This document shows, piece after piece, positions 1 to 7,921 of a stretch of DNA of 64,000 bases. A model generated the notes under the pieces. The model had not been told where the DNA came from. It did no database searches and saw only the letters and a list, made by a program, of their open reading frames with translations. Position numbers and translations under genes: made by a program. Position 1 is the stretch's first letter. Every line of letters begins with the position of its first letter. This DNA is from an uncultured Lachnospiraceae bacterium (GTDB lineage Bacteria; Bacillota; Clostridia; Lachnospirales; Lachnospiraceae), in contig CADAOF010000002.1 in the NCBI GenBank assembly GCA_902789555.1, forward strand, positions 97,993 to 161,992. Direction: 5' to 3'.

Positions 1-1
1 G

Positions 2-1108
2 CCTGTGATCGTACTTACCGGCGGCGGAAGCGCCGGACATGTGACCCCGAATCTCGCGCTCGTGCCCGAGCTGAAAAAGCGCGGCTACGACATCCACTAT
101 ATCGGTTCCTACGACGGGATCGAAAAAACACTCGCCGAGCAGGCCGGACTCCCTTACACCGGCATCGCCACCGGGAAGCTCCGCCGCTATTTCAGCCTGA
201 AGAACCTGACCGATCCCGCGCGGGTCCTTAAAGGCGCGAATCAGGCTGCCCGCGCGCTGAAGAAGATAAAGCCTGCGGCCGTCTTTTCCAAGGGCGGCTT
301 TGTCGGCGCACCCGTCGTCTGGGCGGCGCACCGCATGGGCATCCCCTGCGTGATCCACGAAGCGGACCTGACCCCGGGGCTCGCCAACAAGCTCTGCTTT
401 TCTTCGGCCGACCGCGTGCTCTGCAATTTCCCGGAGACGCTGCAGTACCTGCCGGAGGGCCGGTCCCTCGTCAGCGGCTGCCCCGTCCGCGCGGAGCTCT
501 TCACCGGAAATAAGCAGGCCGGACTGGATTTCCTCGGATTCGATGACACGAAACCTCTTCTCATGGTGGTCGGCGGAAGCCTCGGCGCGGTCGCCGTCAA
601 CGAGGCCGTTTGGAAAGCCCTGCCGGAACTGCTGAAGGACTTCAACGTCGTCCATCTGGTCGGGAAGGGCAAGGGGGATGAGAACGTAAAAGCCGACGGT
701 TACAGGCAGTTCGAATACATCAGCCGGGAGCTGCCGGACCTCTTTGCCGCCGCCGACCTTGTGGTCTCCCGCGCCGGCGCGAACGCGATTTTCGAGTTTG
801 TCGCCCTGAAGAAGCCCAACATCCTGATCCCGCTGTGGACCTCCGCCTCGCGCGGCGACCAGGTCCTGAACGCGGAATCCTTCAAAAAGCACGGCTACAG
901 CATGGTCCTTTCCCAGGAAGGTCTGACGCCGGAAATCCTCACCGAAGCCGTCCGCACGCTGCACGCAGATCCTTCGCCCTACATCGCCGCCATGTCGGCG
1001 AGTCCGCAGGCGAACGCGATCCCCACGATCTGCGACACGATCGAGCAGGTGATACGGGAGAAGAACCACGAACGCCCGGACAGAAAAAAAGATCCCGACG
1101 AAATGTAA
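2..1108 (+). CDS. murG: MurG, UDP-GlcNAc:lipid I N-acetylglucosaminyltransferase (5' partial)
   Basis: It transfers GlcNAc from UDP-GlcNAc to lipid I to make lipid II at the inner face of the membrane. The glycine-rich N-terminal loop (LTGGGSAGHV), the middle motif MVVGGSLGA and the C-terminal donor-site stretch VVSRAGANAIFEF are classic for the GT28/MurG family. The open frame continues to the window edge: a GTG codes at base 5, but family members usually have a few more residues before VLTGGG, so the true start is probably just outside. About 367 residues are present, a normal length. A 23-bp inverted repeat follows the stop. No cell-wall neighbours are visible on this side. Confidence 0.93.
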   Translation, partial: PVIVLTGGGSAGHVTPNLALVPELKKRGYDIHYIGSYDGIEKTLAEQAGLPYTGIATGKLRRYFSLKNLTDPARVLKGANQAARALKKIKPAAVFSKGGFVGAPVVWAAHRMGIPCVIHEADLTPGLANKLCFSSADRVLCNFPETLQYLPEGRSLVSGCPVRAELFTGNKQAGLDFLGFDDTKPLLMVVGGSLGAVAVNEAVWKALPELLKDFNVVHLVGKGKGDENVKADGYRQFEYISRELPDLFAAADLVVSRAGANAIFEFVALKKPNILIPLWTSASRGDQVLNAESFKKHGYSMVLSQEGLTPEILTEAVRTLHADPSPYIAAMSASPQANAIPTICDTIEQVIREKNHERPDRKKDPDEM

Positions 1109-1114
1109 GAGGGA

Positions 1115-1166
1115 CAACAGTAAGACAGAGGTCTGACACTTCCGTCAGGCCTCTGTCTTACTGTTG
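1115..1166. repeat. 23-bp inverted repeat / long hairpin between convergent genes
   Basis: The arm at 1115-1137 (starting CAACAGTAAGACAGAGG) pairs with 1144-1166 across a 6-base loop, with one mismatch that would be a U-G pair in RNA. It lies between the 3' ends of murG and the kinase gene. No T-run follows on either strand, so it is not a textbook terminator, although it could stop or protect both transcripts. The core AGACAGAGG recurs at 63892-63900 near the other end of the window. Confidence 0.8.
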
Positions 1167-1205
1167 GATATCCGAAAGCGCCGGTTAGCGCTCTATCCTG
1201 CCTGT

Positions 1206-2360
1206 TTACTCCGGAGGAATGACACCCATACGCATCAGCAGTGAACCGACCGCGATGTAGCCCAGCATAAATACGAGGGCAAGCGTCACGGCACACAGGA
1301 AGGCTGCCATCCTTCGCAGGAACGGCGAGTTTATCCTGTCGATATGCAGTTTCCCCCAAATACCGCGATAATCAAGAAGAAACAGCGCCAGGCCGAACCC
1401 GCCGATCAGCACTATGCCTGCCTGCCCGATATTGTCGAAAAGTGTTGAGCCTTCAGGCGGATCAGTCAGAAACGAGAGCGACAAGCTGACGACAAGAAGG
1501 TACCAAAGCCCGGCAAGGAGCATTTTCCAGACGCGGCCGCTGCGAAAGCCCGGCAGACGATTTTCTCTCCGATAGTCCCGCGAGGTCTCTTCATCCGATG
1601 CGGCGAACACGTTTTTCCCCGCCTGTGTCCGCGCCGCTGCGGCCTTCTGCTCCACCGCATGAAGCGCCGTGCTCAGCGCTTCGGCCGAGCAGAAACGTTC
1701 TCCGGGTTCCATTCGTGTGCATTCCCGGATCACGTCGGCAAGATCTTCGTCGGCAGGCGCTTCTGTTCCGGGGAAAGCCCCTGTGGACAGTACGTTCAGC
1801 ACAACGCCGACGGCATAGATATCCGTTGCAGGCGAAGAAGCTCCGAAGCCGTACTGTTCCGGCGCGGCAAAGCCCTGCGTCCCGATCAGTTTCGTATCGC
1901 GGTCTTCGTCAGGGCGGTAGACCTTTGCGGCATCTAGGTCCAGAAGCTTTACAACACCGTCCTCGGAAAGTATAATATTGGATAACTTGACATCCCGGTG
2001 AATGATCCCCCGCGCGTGCAGCACCGACAGGATGCCGCACAACTGCCTGCCGATGCGGCAGACCGAGAGGACTGGCATGAGCTCGCGCTCATCAAAAATG
2101 TCCTGCAGCGTTCTGCCGGCAAGATAAGTTTCTATGACAGTCAACCGGCCTTCATCCTCCACCGCCTCCACGATACGGGGCATGTTCGGAACCGGGTCCG
2201 CAATCAGCTGCCGGAAGATCTCCGGCTGATAGTTGACCAGTGTTTTCCGTACGAACAGCAGACCGCTCTCACTGTGCTGAACCAGTTTGACGTCATGTTC
2301 TGCGTTCAGCACGGCAAGTTCCCGGTAATATGAAAGTCTGCTTCGTTCTTCAAGTGTCAC
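1206..2360 (-). CDS. Membrane-anchored Ser/Thr protein kinase
   Basis: This is a Hanks-type kinase of 384 residues. Visible motifs are FVRK with the likely ATP-binding Lys39, the catalytic loop HRDVKLSN (121-128, Asp123), DLD (141-143) in place of the usual DFG, and APEQ (166-169) in the activation segment. No clear glycine-rich loop is seen. The C-terminal third carries about three hydrophobic segments (roughly 278-300, 313-335, 350-375), so the catalytic domain should face the cytoplasm. The GTG start is chosen because AAAGGAG lies 7 bases upstream. It is divergent from a small helical protein gene 59 bp away. It lacks the PASTA domains of PrkC, so its signal and targets are unknown. Confidence 0.85.
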   Translation of the reverse strand: MTLEERSRLSYYRELAVLNAEHDVKLVQHSESGLLFVRKTLVNYQPEIFRQLIADPVPNMPRIVEAVEDEGRLTVIETYLAGRTLQDIFDERELMPVLSVCRIGRQLCGILSVLHARGIIHRDVKLSNIILSEDGVVKLLDLDAAKVYRPDEDRDTKLIGTQGFAAPEQYGFGASSPATDIYAVGVVLNVLSTGAFPGTEAPADEDLADVIRECTRMEPGERFCSAEALSTALHAVEQKAAAARTQAGKNVFAASDEETSRDYRRENRLPGFRSGRVWKMLLAGLWYLLVVSLSLSFLTDPPEGSTLFDNIGQAGIVLIGGFGLALFLLDYRGIWGKLHIDRINSPFLRRMAAFLCAVTLALVFMLGYIAVGSLLMRMGVIPPE

Positions 2361-2419
2361 GGTCGGCTCCTTTGTCGTCGTTTATTCACACATCCCCCCG
2401 GTGAAAGACAGAATAATCC

Positions 2420-2890
2420 ATGAAAGATTCGAAAAATCTCCTGTCCACAGACAGCCTGCAGGAGATCCTGCAGAAGGCTAAGCCAGACGATATCCCTGCA
2501 TATTATGATGCACACAGAGACGATATGATTACGGGGCCCCGTCCGTTCATGAATTATATGAACGAACGGATCAAAGAGAAAGGCCTGTCCAAGCAGAAAG
2601 TAATCCTAGCCGCCGACCTTCCGGAGAAATACGGCTATAAGCTGCTTGATGAGGAAAAGCATACCCAGAAGCGTGACGTATATCTCCGTCTTTGTTACGG
2701 AGCACACCTAAGCCTGAAGGAGGCGCATAGAGCCCTCCGCCTGGCCGGGCAGGAACAACTTTATCCCCGCTTAAGGCGGGATTCCGCGCTGATCATCGGT
2801 TTTAATAACGGGCTCGGTGTGGACGAGGTCAACGAGATCCTGCTGGAATACGGGCTGGATCCGCTCATGCCCTGCGGAAACAGCGAGTGA
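2420..2890 (+). CDS. Small helical protein, possible HTH, paired with kinase
   Basis: I do not recognise the family with certainty. The product is 156 residues, soluble and rich in charged helices, without signal peptide or membrane segment. The region from about residue 45 to 110 (NERIKEKGLSKQKV ... LRLCYGAHLSLKEAH) has the look of an XRE-like helix-turn-helix or a related helical bundle, followed by a second helical part ending GLDPL. It starts 59 bp from the start of the Ser/Thr kinase on the other strand, so the two genes probably share a control region and may form a regulator/substrate pair. A strong terminator follows. Confidence 0.7.
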   Translation: MKDSKNLLSTDSLQEILQKAKPDDIPAYYDAHRDDMITGPRPFMNYMNERIKEKGLSKQKVILAADLPEKYGYKLLDEEKHTQKRDVYLRLCYGAHLSLKEAHRALRLAGQEQLYPRLRRDSALIIGFNNGLGVDEVNEILLEYGLDPLMPCGNSE

Positions 2891-2932
2891 ATTCCCCCTC
2901 TGCGGGGGGAACGGCTGAACCCGTGATATCGT

Positions 2933-2968
2933 AAAATAAGATCGGCTGCGGCCGGTCTTATTTTTTTT
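2933..2968. terminator. Rho-independent terminator between convergent genes
   Basis: A 12-bp stem (AATAAGATCGGC / GCCGGTCTTATT, one wobble) with a TGCG loop is followed by eight T on the plus strand. It ends the helical-protein gene. The stop codon of the opposing RHH gene (2958-2960) lies inside the stem. Confidence 0.85.
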
Positions 2969-3143
2969 CCTCAGTCTGACATCCGTCGGACGTTTCCCGT
3001 TCCAAAGCAGCCAGTCCGAGCCGGATCAGTTCAACGGTAGCTTCCGATCTGGTCTGAAATCTTCGGGAGAAACGAAAATCTTCAATTTGCTGAAACATTT
3101 CATGGTCAACGGATACGGTATAGCGCGGTCTGTCAGTAGACAT
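2958..3143 (-). CDS. Ribbon-helix-helix protein (61 aa)
   Basis: This is a short DNA-binding protein of the MetJ/Arc/CopG fold. The N-terminal strand RPRYTVSVDHEMFQQI is followed by two helices (FRFSRRFQTRSEATVELIRLGLAAL), the typical beta-alpha-alpha order. An RBS (GGATAAAG) precedes the ATG. Its promoter (TTTACA-N17-TAAAAT on minus) is overlapped by a perfect 8-bp inverted repeat, which suggests autoregulation. It is followed on the other strand by a second RHH gene. No toxin gene is adjacent, so an antitoxin role is not supported. Confidence 0.8.
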   Translation of the reverse strand: MSTDRPRYTVSVDHEMFQQIEDFRFSRRFQTRSEATVELIRLGLAALERETSDGCQTEEKK

Positions 3144-3164
3144 ATCTTTATCCTCCGAATTCGT

Positions 3165-3193
3165 ATTTTACATCAGTGAACCAGAGATGTAAA
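3165..3193 (-). promoter_or_regulatory. Promoter of RHH gene with overlapping inverted repeat
   Basis: On the minus strand the -35 is TTTACA (3188-3193), the spacer is 17 and the -10 is TAAAAT (3165-3170). A perfect inverted repeat TTTACATC-N11-GATGTAAA (3167-3193) covers both hexamers and would be a good dimer operator. Confidence 0.7.
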
Positions 3194-3264
3194 GAGGTCC
3201 AGTAGCCCGCAAAAAATACAAAGGCCATCATGGACGGTTTTCTGAAAAGACTGCCGCCAATAAC

Positions 3265-3294
3265 TTGACAAAGTAAAGGAGGCATCGGTATAAT
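3265..3294 (+). promoter_or_regulatory. Consensus sigma-A promoter of second RHH operon
   Basis: TTGACA (3265-3270), 18-base spacer and TATAAT (3289-3294): both hexamers are perfect. It drives the RHH gene and probably the two downstream membrane/lipoprotein genes. Confidence 0.85.
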
Positions 3295-3303
3295 GGACAG
3301 GTG

Positions 3304-3322
3304 CAGTGAACCACTGAACCAC
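3304..3322 (+). repeat. Tandem TGAACCAC operator-like repeats
   Basis: Two abutting copies of TGAACCAC (3307-3314 and 3315-3322) lie just downstream of the -10. CAGTGAACCA (3304-3313) is also found at 3174-3183 inside the spacer of the neighbouring RHH promoter. RHH dimers often bind such short repeats side by side. Confidence 0.55.
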
Positions 3323-3337
3323 AAAAAAGGAGAACCC

Positions 3338-3526
3338 ATGAGGAAGGAACCTAAGCGCTTCACGATCTCCGTATCAACAGATCTTTTTGAGCATCTGCGC
3401 ACCTTGCAAAAAGAGGAATATCCTGAGAAAAGCCGGAATGAAATGCTGGTCGATCTGATCCGCAAAGGGCTTACGGCTGCGGAAAGCGGCGTTTCTCCGA
3501 CCAAGATAAAAGAAGTAAAGGAGTAA
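3338..3526 (+). CDS. Ribbon-helix-helix protein (62 aa)
   Basis: The product begins MRKEPKRFTISVSTDLFEHL, a beta strand that would insert in the DNA major groove, followed by helices ending in MLVDLIRKGLTAAE. I place the start at 3338 because AAAGGAGA lies 5 bases upstream; an in-frame ATG at 3293 falls inside the -10 element and cannot be the start. It sits under a consensus promoter and two TGAACCAC repeats, so it probably represses itself and possibly its RHH neighbour on the opposite strand. The next gene begins 5 bp after its stop, so it is likely co-transcribed with the membrane protein and lipoprotein. Confidence 0.8.
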   Translation: MRKEPKRFTISVSTDLFEHLRTLQKEEYPEKSRNEMLVDLIRKGLTAAESGVSPTKIKEVKE

Positions 3527-3531
3527 AAAAG

Positions 3532-3906
3532 TTGGAAACGACAAAACTGGTATTAGGTATTCTGGGACTTGTTTTTTCAATCGTTATCATGTTTCAGTCT
3601 TGTGCTGCCAGCGTCGTAAATGCGCTGGACGATAACGGCGACGTCGGCGGATTTGCCGGATATCTTGTCGCGTTCCTGCTGATTGCCGGCAGCATCGTCA
3701 TGATTGCGACAAGAAACAGCACGAGAAAAGGCGGTTCGATCGCCGCGTTGGTCATTCTCGCGCTTGCCGGCATCATGGCAGTCACCAACGCCGGCGTGTA
3801 CAAGGACCTTACTCTCTGGGGCGCCCTCTGTTTCATCTACGCCGTCGTAAACCTGCTGTCCCTGATCGTGAAGAAAAAATCCCCTAAACTGCCGGAAGGG
3901 AAGTGA
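3532..3906 (+). CDS. Small four-helix membrane protein
   Basis: I do not recognise a named family. The 124-residue product has about four hydrophobic segments (roughly 4-28, 42-60, 68-86, 93-113) and a Lys-rich cytoplasmic tail. The start is TTG at 3532 with AAAGGAG 8 bases upstream, overlapping the tail of the RHH gene. It ends with a four-base overlap region with the lipoprotein gene, so the two are likely translationally coupled and may act together at the membrane. Confidence 0.75.
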   Translation: METTKLVLGILGLVFSIVIMFQSCAASVVNALDDNGDVGGFAGYLVAFLLIAGSIVMIATRNSTRKGGSIAALVILALAGIMAVTNAGVYKDLTLWGALCFIYAVVNLLSLIVKKKSPKLPEGK

Positions 3907-3911
3907 CCGGT

Positions 3912-4895
3912 TTGAAAAAGAAACTATTTACGGCCGCCTGTGCGCTTTTCATCTGTGCCGTTCTGTCTGCATGCGGCATCAGCAGCCCCGAACCGAGCAA
4001 GATCGGGACCGTAACAAGAGATGAGACACAGGGCAGCACTTCTGACGTGAAGCAAAGCACCGCAGCGTCAAAGACCACCGAAGCTCCGCTCAAGGACGTC
4101 TATTACGTCGGGGATATCGTGGAGGTCAAAGGCGTAAAGCTGGTCTATACGGCCTGCGGCGAGTATGTTTCATCCAATTCTTTCACAAAGCCGAATGACG
4201 GAAACAAATTTGTTTTCCTGGAATTCTATGCGGAAAACGTCGGAACCGGCACGGTCAGCGTATCATTTATCGATTTTAAGGGTTATGCCGACGGATACGC
4301 CGTCGACCAGAAATATTTTTCCGAAAATGCCATCGGCGGAAGCCTGTCTTCCGGACGCTGGGACTTCGGAAGGATCTATTTTGAAGTTCCCGCGAACGCT
4401 TCAGAGATCGAAGCGGAATACGAATATGACATGCTGAAGAGCAAGAAGCTGAAATTTGCCTATGAGGGGGAGAAGGATTCCGGCTTCGTGCCCGAGGCAA
4501 AGACAACGCCGTCTGAAAACGTTTTCAAGCCAGGCGACGTCATTGACGCCGGCAAGTTCCGCATCAGCTATCTCAGCTGTGATTACTTTGAATCCGACAA
4601 CAGGTTCATCCAGCCGGATGAGGGGAACGTCTTCGTCTATCTGGAACTCGAGTTTGAAAACACTTCCGATTCCGACCGGAGCGTGAACAGTCTCCTCTTT
4701 GAGTGCTACGCGGATGGAAGAGTATGCCAAATGACCGCCCTGAGGGATGACGATCTGAGCGCGTCTCTTTCCCCCGGCCGCAAGGCAAAAGGGACGGTCG
4801 CATTCCAGGTACCGAAGGATGCCTCTGTCATCGAAGTCGAGTTTAAGGATTCCCTGTTCGGCAGCGCCAAGACTGTGTTCGGTTTTGAAAAATAA
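3912..4895 (+). CDS. Lipoprotein with two DUF4352-like domains
   Basis: The product starts with Lys-rich residues, a hydrophobic stretch and the lipobox LSAC, giving a lipid-anchored extracytoplasmic protein after signal peptidase II cleavage. Two similar immunoglobulin-like modules follow a Ser/Thr linker, each opening with a phrase like VGDIVEVKGVKLVYTAC or PGDVIDAGKFRISYLSC and containing a conserved NGNKFVFLEF/EGNVFVYLELEF strand. This is the pattern of DUF4352. I chose TTG at 3912 because GGAAGGG is about 11 bases upstream and it gives a compact signal peptide; GTG at 3903, overlapping the previous stop, is the alternative. Its function is unknown. Confidence 0.8.
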   Translation: MKKKLFTAACALFICAVLSACGISSPEPSKIGTVTRDETQGSTSDVKQSTAASKTTEAPLKDVYYVGDIVEVKGVKLVYTACGEYVSSNSFTKPNDGNKFVFLEFYAENVGTGTVSVSFIDFKGYADGYAVDQKYFSENAIGGSLSSGRWDFGRIYFEVPANASEIEAEYEYDMLKSKKLKFAYEGEKDSGFVPEAKTTPSENVFKPGDVIDAGKFRISYLSCDYFESDNRFIQPDEGNVFVYLELEFENTSDSDRSVNSLLFECYADGRVCQMTALRDDDLSASLSPGRKAKGTVAFQVPKDASVIEVEFKDSLFGSAKTVFGFEK

Positions 4896-4919
4896 GCCTT
4901 GCGGCTGAACAAGCAGGAA

Positions 4920-4947
4920 GAGCCCGTCCTTTCGGACGGGCTCTTTT
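4920..4947. terminator. Bidirectional terminator
   Basis: A perfect 10-bp stem GAGCCCGTCC / GGACGGGCTC with a TTTC loop is followed by TTTT on plus. It separates the convergent lipoprotein and GAPDH genes. Confidence 0.85.
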
Positions 4948-4992
4948 CATGCCTTGCGGTCCACAGTTCCGCTTTCGCGGGGAGCCGCGTTT

Positions 4993-6057
4993 CTATCTCG
5001 GCGAGATGCCGCTGCGTTCGTCGGTGAAAATCTCGGTGGAGTGATCCACGGCGTACATGTACCGCATCAGATCGATCAGCTTGTTGGTGTAGCCCCATTC
5101 GTTGTCATACCAGGCGATCAGCTTGACAAAATCTTCGCCCAGCATGATGCCGGCCTGCTCGTCGAAGATACAGGTCTGCGGGAAGCCCGTCAGGTCGGTA
5201 GAAACGACAGGGTCCTTCGTGCAGGCAATGATGCCCTTCATGTTGCTCTTGGCCGCATCTTCCATGGCCTTGCAGACCTCTTCGTAAGTGGTCTTCGTCT
5301 TCAGTTTTGCGGTCAGATCGACCACGGAAACGTCAGCGGTCGGGACGCGGAAGCTCATGCCGGTCAGCTTGCCGTTCAGTTCGGGAATGACAAGGCCTAC
5401 GGCTTTCGCCGCACCCGTGGTGGACGGAATGATGTTGCCGAGAACGCTTCGGCCGGTGCGCCAGTCTCTGCCGCCGCGGGAGTCGACGGGTTTCTGCTTC
5501 GCCGTCGCGGCGTGGATGGTGCTCATCAGGCCTTCTTCAATGCCGAACTTATCGTGGATGACCTTGACCATCGGCGCCAGGCAGTTGGTCGTGCAGGACG
5601 CATTCGAGACAATGTCCATATCCGTTTTATAGGTCTCGTTGTTGACGCCCATGACGAAGGTCGGGGTGACCTTGTCCTTGGCCGGAGCAGAAAGAATGAC
5701 CTTCTTCGCGCCGTTCTTCAGGTGCGCGGAAGCCGATTCGGTCGTCAGGAAGGCGCCGGTCGATTCGATGATGTATTCGGCGTAGCAGTCATCCCACGGG
5801 ATGTCTTCGGCCTTATCGTAGCTGTACACGCGGATCTTCTGACCGTTGACGATCAGGTTCTTGCCGTCGTGTTCCACATTGCCCATGAAGGTACGGAAAA
5901 CGGAGTCGTATTTGACCTGGTAAACCATGAAGTCGAGGTCTGCGTTGCGAAGGTTGATGCCGCAGATGCGGTAGCTGTGGTTCCCGCGCTCGATCATGCT
6001 GCGGAGCGCGATACGGCCGATACGGCCGAAACCGTTGATGCCTACATTGATTGCCAT
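4993..6057 (-). CDS. gap: Glyceraldehyde-3-phosphate dehydrogenase, type I
   Basis: It oxidises glyceraldehyde 3-phosphate to 1,3-bisphosphoglycerate. The Rossmann start GINGFGRIGR (6-15), active-site SNASCTTNCLAP with Cys155, catalytic His182, and the substrate-binding STTGAAKAV and FRVPTADVSVVDLT stretches are all present. At 354 residues it is slightly longer than usual because of a C-terminal tail. Unusually, the Asp that normally follows Asn at the end of the second beta strand (the ND that holds the NAD ribose) is replaced: here it is Asn35-Leu36-Arg37. That change is associated with relaxed or NADP preference in some family members. It is monocistronic, with a strong promoter and its own RBS. 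Confidence 0.94.
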   Translation of the reverse strand: MAINVGINGFGRIGRIALRSMIERGNHSYRICGINLRNADLDFMVYQVKYDSVFRTFMGNVEHDGKNLIVNGQKIRVYSYDKAEDIPWDDCYAEYIIESTGAFLTTESASAHLKNGAKKVILSAPAKDKVTPTFVMGVNNETYKTDMDIVSNASCTTNCLAPMVKVIHDKFGIEEGLMSTIHAATAKQKPVDSRGGRDWRTGRSVLGNIIPSTTGAAKAVGLVIPELNGKLTGMSFRVPTADVSVVDLTAKLKTKTTYEEVCKAMEDAAKSNMKGIIACTKDPVVSTDLTGFPQTCIFDEQAGIMLGEDFVKLIAWYDNEWGYTNKLIDLMRYMYAVDHSTEIFTDERSGISPR

Positions 6058-6175
6058 GTTGTTTCTCCTCTGGTTTTTTGGGAACGATATGTTCAGAGAT
6101 CATGCGCAGCAGATGACGCTTTTTCCGCGCAGGAACGACCGGTCTGCAGTACTTTGCGGTTTCCGGTCTGATTTA

Positions 6176-6204
6176 ACTATACCCACGCAAAATAGCGTTG
6201 TCAA
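6176..6204 (-). promoter_or_regulatory. Strong sigma-A promoter for gap
   Basis: On minus: TTGACA (6199-6204), exactly 17 bases, TATAGT (6176-6181). The leader to the gap ATG is about 110 bases, with AGAGGAGA as the RBS. Confidence 0.85.
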
Positions 6205-6286
6205 TAAAGCGGAGGCCCGTTTCAAAAGTTAAGTTTTTGACAAATGAAGAAGGGCTGTTCTGCCGCGCATCCTGCCGTTTTCCCGT

Positions 6287-6697
6287 TCAGAGGAGTTCTT
6301 TCCGGATCGCTTCCGCAGCCTCGTTCATCTCTTCCGGCGTGGTCTGTCCGGGCTTCCAGAGGCCGACGGCGCCGTCGCCCGCCTTCCGCGGAATGACGTG
6401 CAGATGCAGATGGAAGACCGACTGTCCGGCCGCTTCCCCGTTGTTCTGGATCATGTTGAAACCGTCTGCGCCGAAGGCCTTCATCTGGGCTTCGCCGATG
6501 CTCGCGCCGACTGCCATGACGTGGCCGAGCAGTGCTTCCGGCGCCTCCGTCGAATCCTTAAAGTGTTCCTTCGGCAGCACCAGGGCGTGGCCCCGCGCCG
6601 CCGGACCAAGATCCAGGATGACCCGGACCAGATCGTCTTCGTATACCGTTGCCGACGGGATCTCCCCGTTTGCGATCCTGCAGAAAATGCAATCCAT
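6287..6697 (-). CDS. hit: HIT-family nucleotide hydrolase (Hint-like)
   Basis: A 136-residue member of the histidine triad superfamily, which hydrolyses nucleotide phosphoramidates or dinucleoside polyphosphates. The N-terminal CIFCRI (zinc-type cysteines), the fold motif RGHALVLPKEHF and the triad HLHLHVIPR near residue 100 are diagnostic. It begins with a good RBS and follows the VWA gene by about 20 bp, so it may be the last gene of the MoxR-VWA-HIT transcript. Its role is probably general nucleotide scavenging or repair. Confidence 0.92.
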   Translation of the reverse strand: MDCIFCRIANGEIPSATVYEDDLVRVILDLGPAARGHALVLPKEHFKDSTEAPEALLGHVMAVGASIGEAQMKAFGADGFNMIQNNGEAAGQSVFHLHLHVIPRKAGDGAVGLWKPGQTTPEEMNEAAEAIRKELL

Positions 6698-6718
6698 GAT
6701 GTTCCTCCTTGATATTCC

Positions 6719-7921
6719 TTATCTCGCTTTCACCAGTGCCTTCGTCGCCTGCTCGAGCCCCTCGACGGTCAGCTGGTACATCGGCAGCTCCCTGCGGATG
6801 TAATCGATCGTCTCGCTCCCGTAGCCGTGTTCCCAGCTCCAGGGGCTCAGGGGATTCAGCCATGCGATCTTCTTGTAGCGGTCCTTAAAGCGCCGGATCC
6901 AGGTGATTCCGGGCTCGTTGCTGCTCCCGTACCAGTAATAGATGTTTCCGCCGCGCGACAGAAGCTCCGACGGCGCCATGGATGCGTCCCCCACGATGAT
7001 CACCTTGTAGTCGCTGCCGAGATTCTTCAGCACCCACTCGGTATCGACCGAATGCGATTCGTAGCAGCCCGGCGTCGTATAAAGCTTGTCGTAGAAGCAG
7101 TTGTGGAAATAGTAGACCTTCAGGTCCTTGAAATGGTTTGCCTTGCTCACGGCCTGGAAAAGCGTCGTGCAGAGCGTCGAGTAAGGCCACATGGAGCCGC
7201 CCGAGTCAAAGAGCAGCAGGAGCTTGACCATGTTCCTGCGCTCCCGCGTAAAGACGAGTGACAGCTGCCCGGCATTGTCCGAGGTCTCCTTAATGGTCTC
7301 ATCCACGTCCAGCACGTCCTTCGGCCCGTCGTCCAGCGCCGAAAACTGCCGGAGGCGCCGGAGCGCGATCTGGAACTGCCGGAGATCCAGCGTATTGTCC
7401 TCGCGGAAATCGCGGAAATTCCGTTCCCCGGCGATCTGGATGGCGCTGCGGTTTCTTCCCGGTCCGCCGATGCGGATCCCCTTCGGGTTGTAGCCCGAGT
7501 GACCGAAAGGCGAGGTGCCGCCGGTCCCTATCCACTTGTTCCCGCCGTCGTGACGCTCATGCTGCTCGGCCAGGCGTTCCTCCAGCATGCGCTTTAAGTC
7601 CTCAAGCTCCAGCTCCGCCATCCTGCGGTCCACTTCATCCTTGTCGTAGTCCGCCTGCGGCGCCGGGTCCGACAGCCAGTCCAGCAGTTCCTTCGGCAGT
7701 TCTTCGATGTGTTCCACGCCCTTAAAATACTCGAGAAATGCCTGGTCGAAGCGGTCGTAGTCCGCTTCCGTCTTCACCAGGACCGCACGGGCAAGGTAAT
7801 AAAAGCCCGTGAGTGAAGCGTGCTCCAGGCCCTTGTCCAGGCCCTCCATGAGCGTCATCCACTCGTTCAGGCTTACCGGAAGGCCTTTATCCTTTAAGAG
7901 ATAGAAAAAGGCCGTAAACAT
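6719..7921 (-). CDS. VWA-domain protein, CoxE-like
   Basis: A 400-residue cytoplasmic protein whose C-terminal half is a von Willebrand A fold. The metal-binding site LLLFDSGGSM (about 235-244) and the strand VIIVGDASMAPSELL are visible; the N-terminal half is helical and charged. The gene overlaps the preceding MoxR-type ATPase gene (TGATG), the standard arrangement in which the ATPase and VWA partner act together as a metal-insertion or complex-assembly chaperone. No client enzyme with an obvious cofactor is next to them, so the target is unknown. Confidence 0.88.
   Translation of the reverse strand: MFTAFFYLLKDKGLPVSLNEWMTLMEGLDKGLEHASLTGFYYLARAVLVKTEADYDRFDQAFLEYFKGVEHIEELPKELLDWLSDPAPQADYDKDEVDRRMAELELEDLKRMLEERLAEQHERHDGGNKWIGTGGTSPFGHSGYNPKGIRIGGPGRNRSAIQIAGERNFRDFREDNTLDLRQFQIALRRLRQFSALDDGPKDVLDVDETIKETSDNAGQLSLVFTRERRNMVKLLLLFDSGGSMWPYSTLCTTLFQAVSKANHFKDLKVYYFHNCFYDKLYTTPGCYESHSVDTEWVLKNLGSDYKVIIVGDASMAPSELLSRGGNIYYWYGSSNEPGITWIRRFKDRYKKIAWLNPLSPWSWEHGYGSETIDYIRRELPMYQLTVEGLEQATKALVKAR

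Noticed and set aside
2958-3526. RHH genes as a toxin-antitoxin system
   Set aside because: Both are RHH DNA-binding proteins with no toxin-like gene adjacent.
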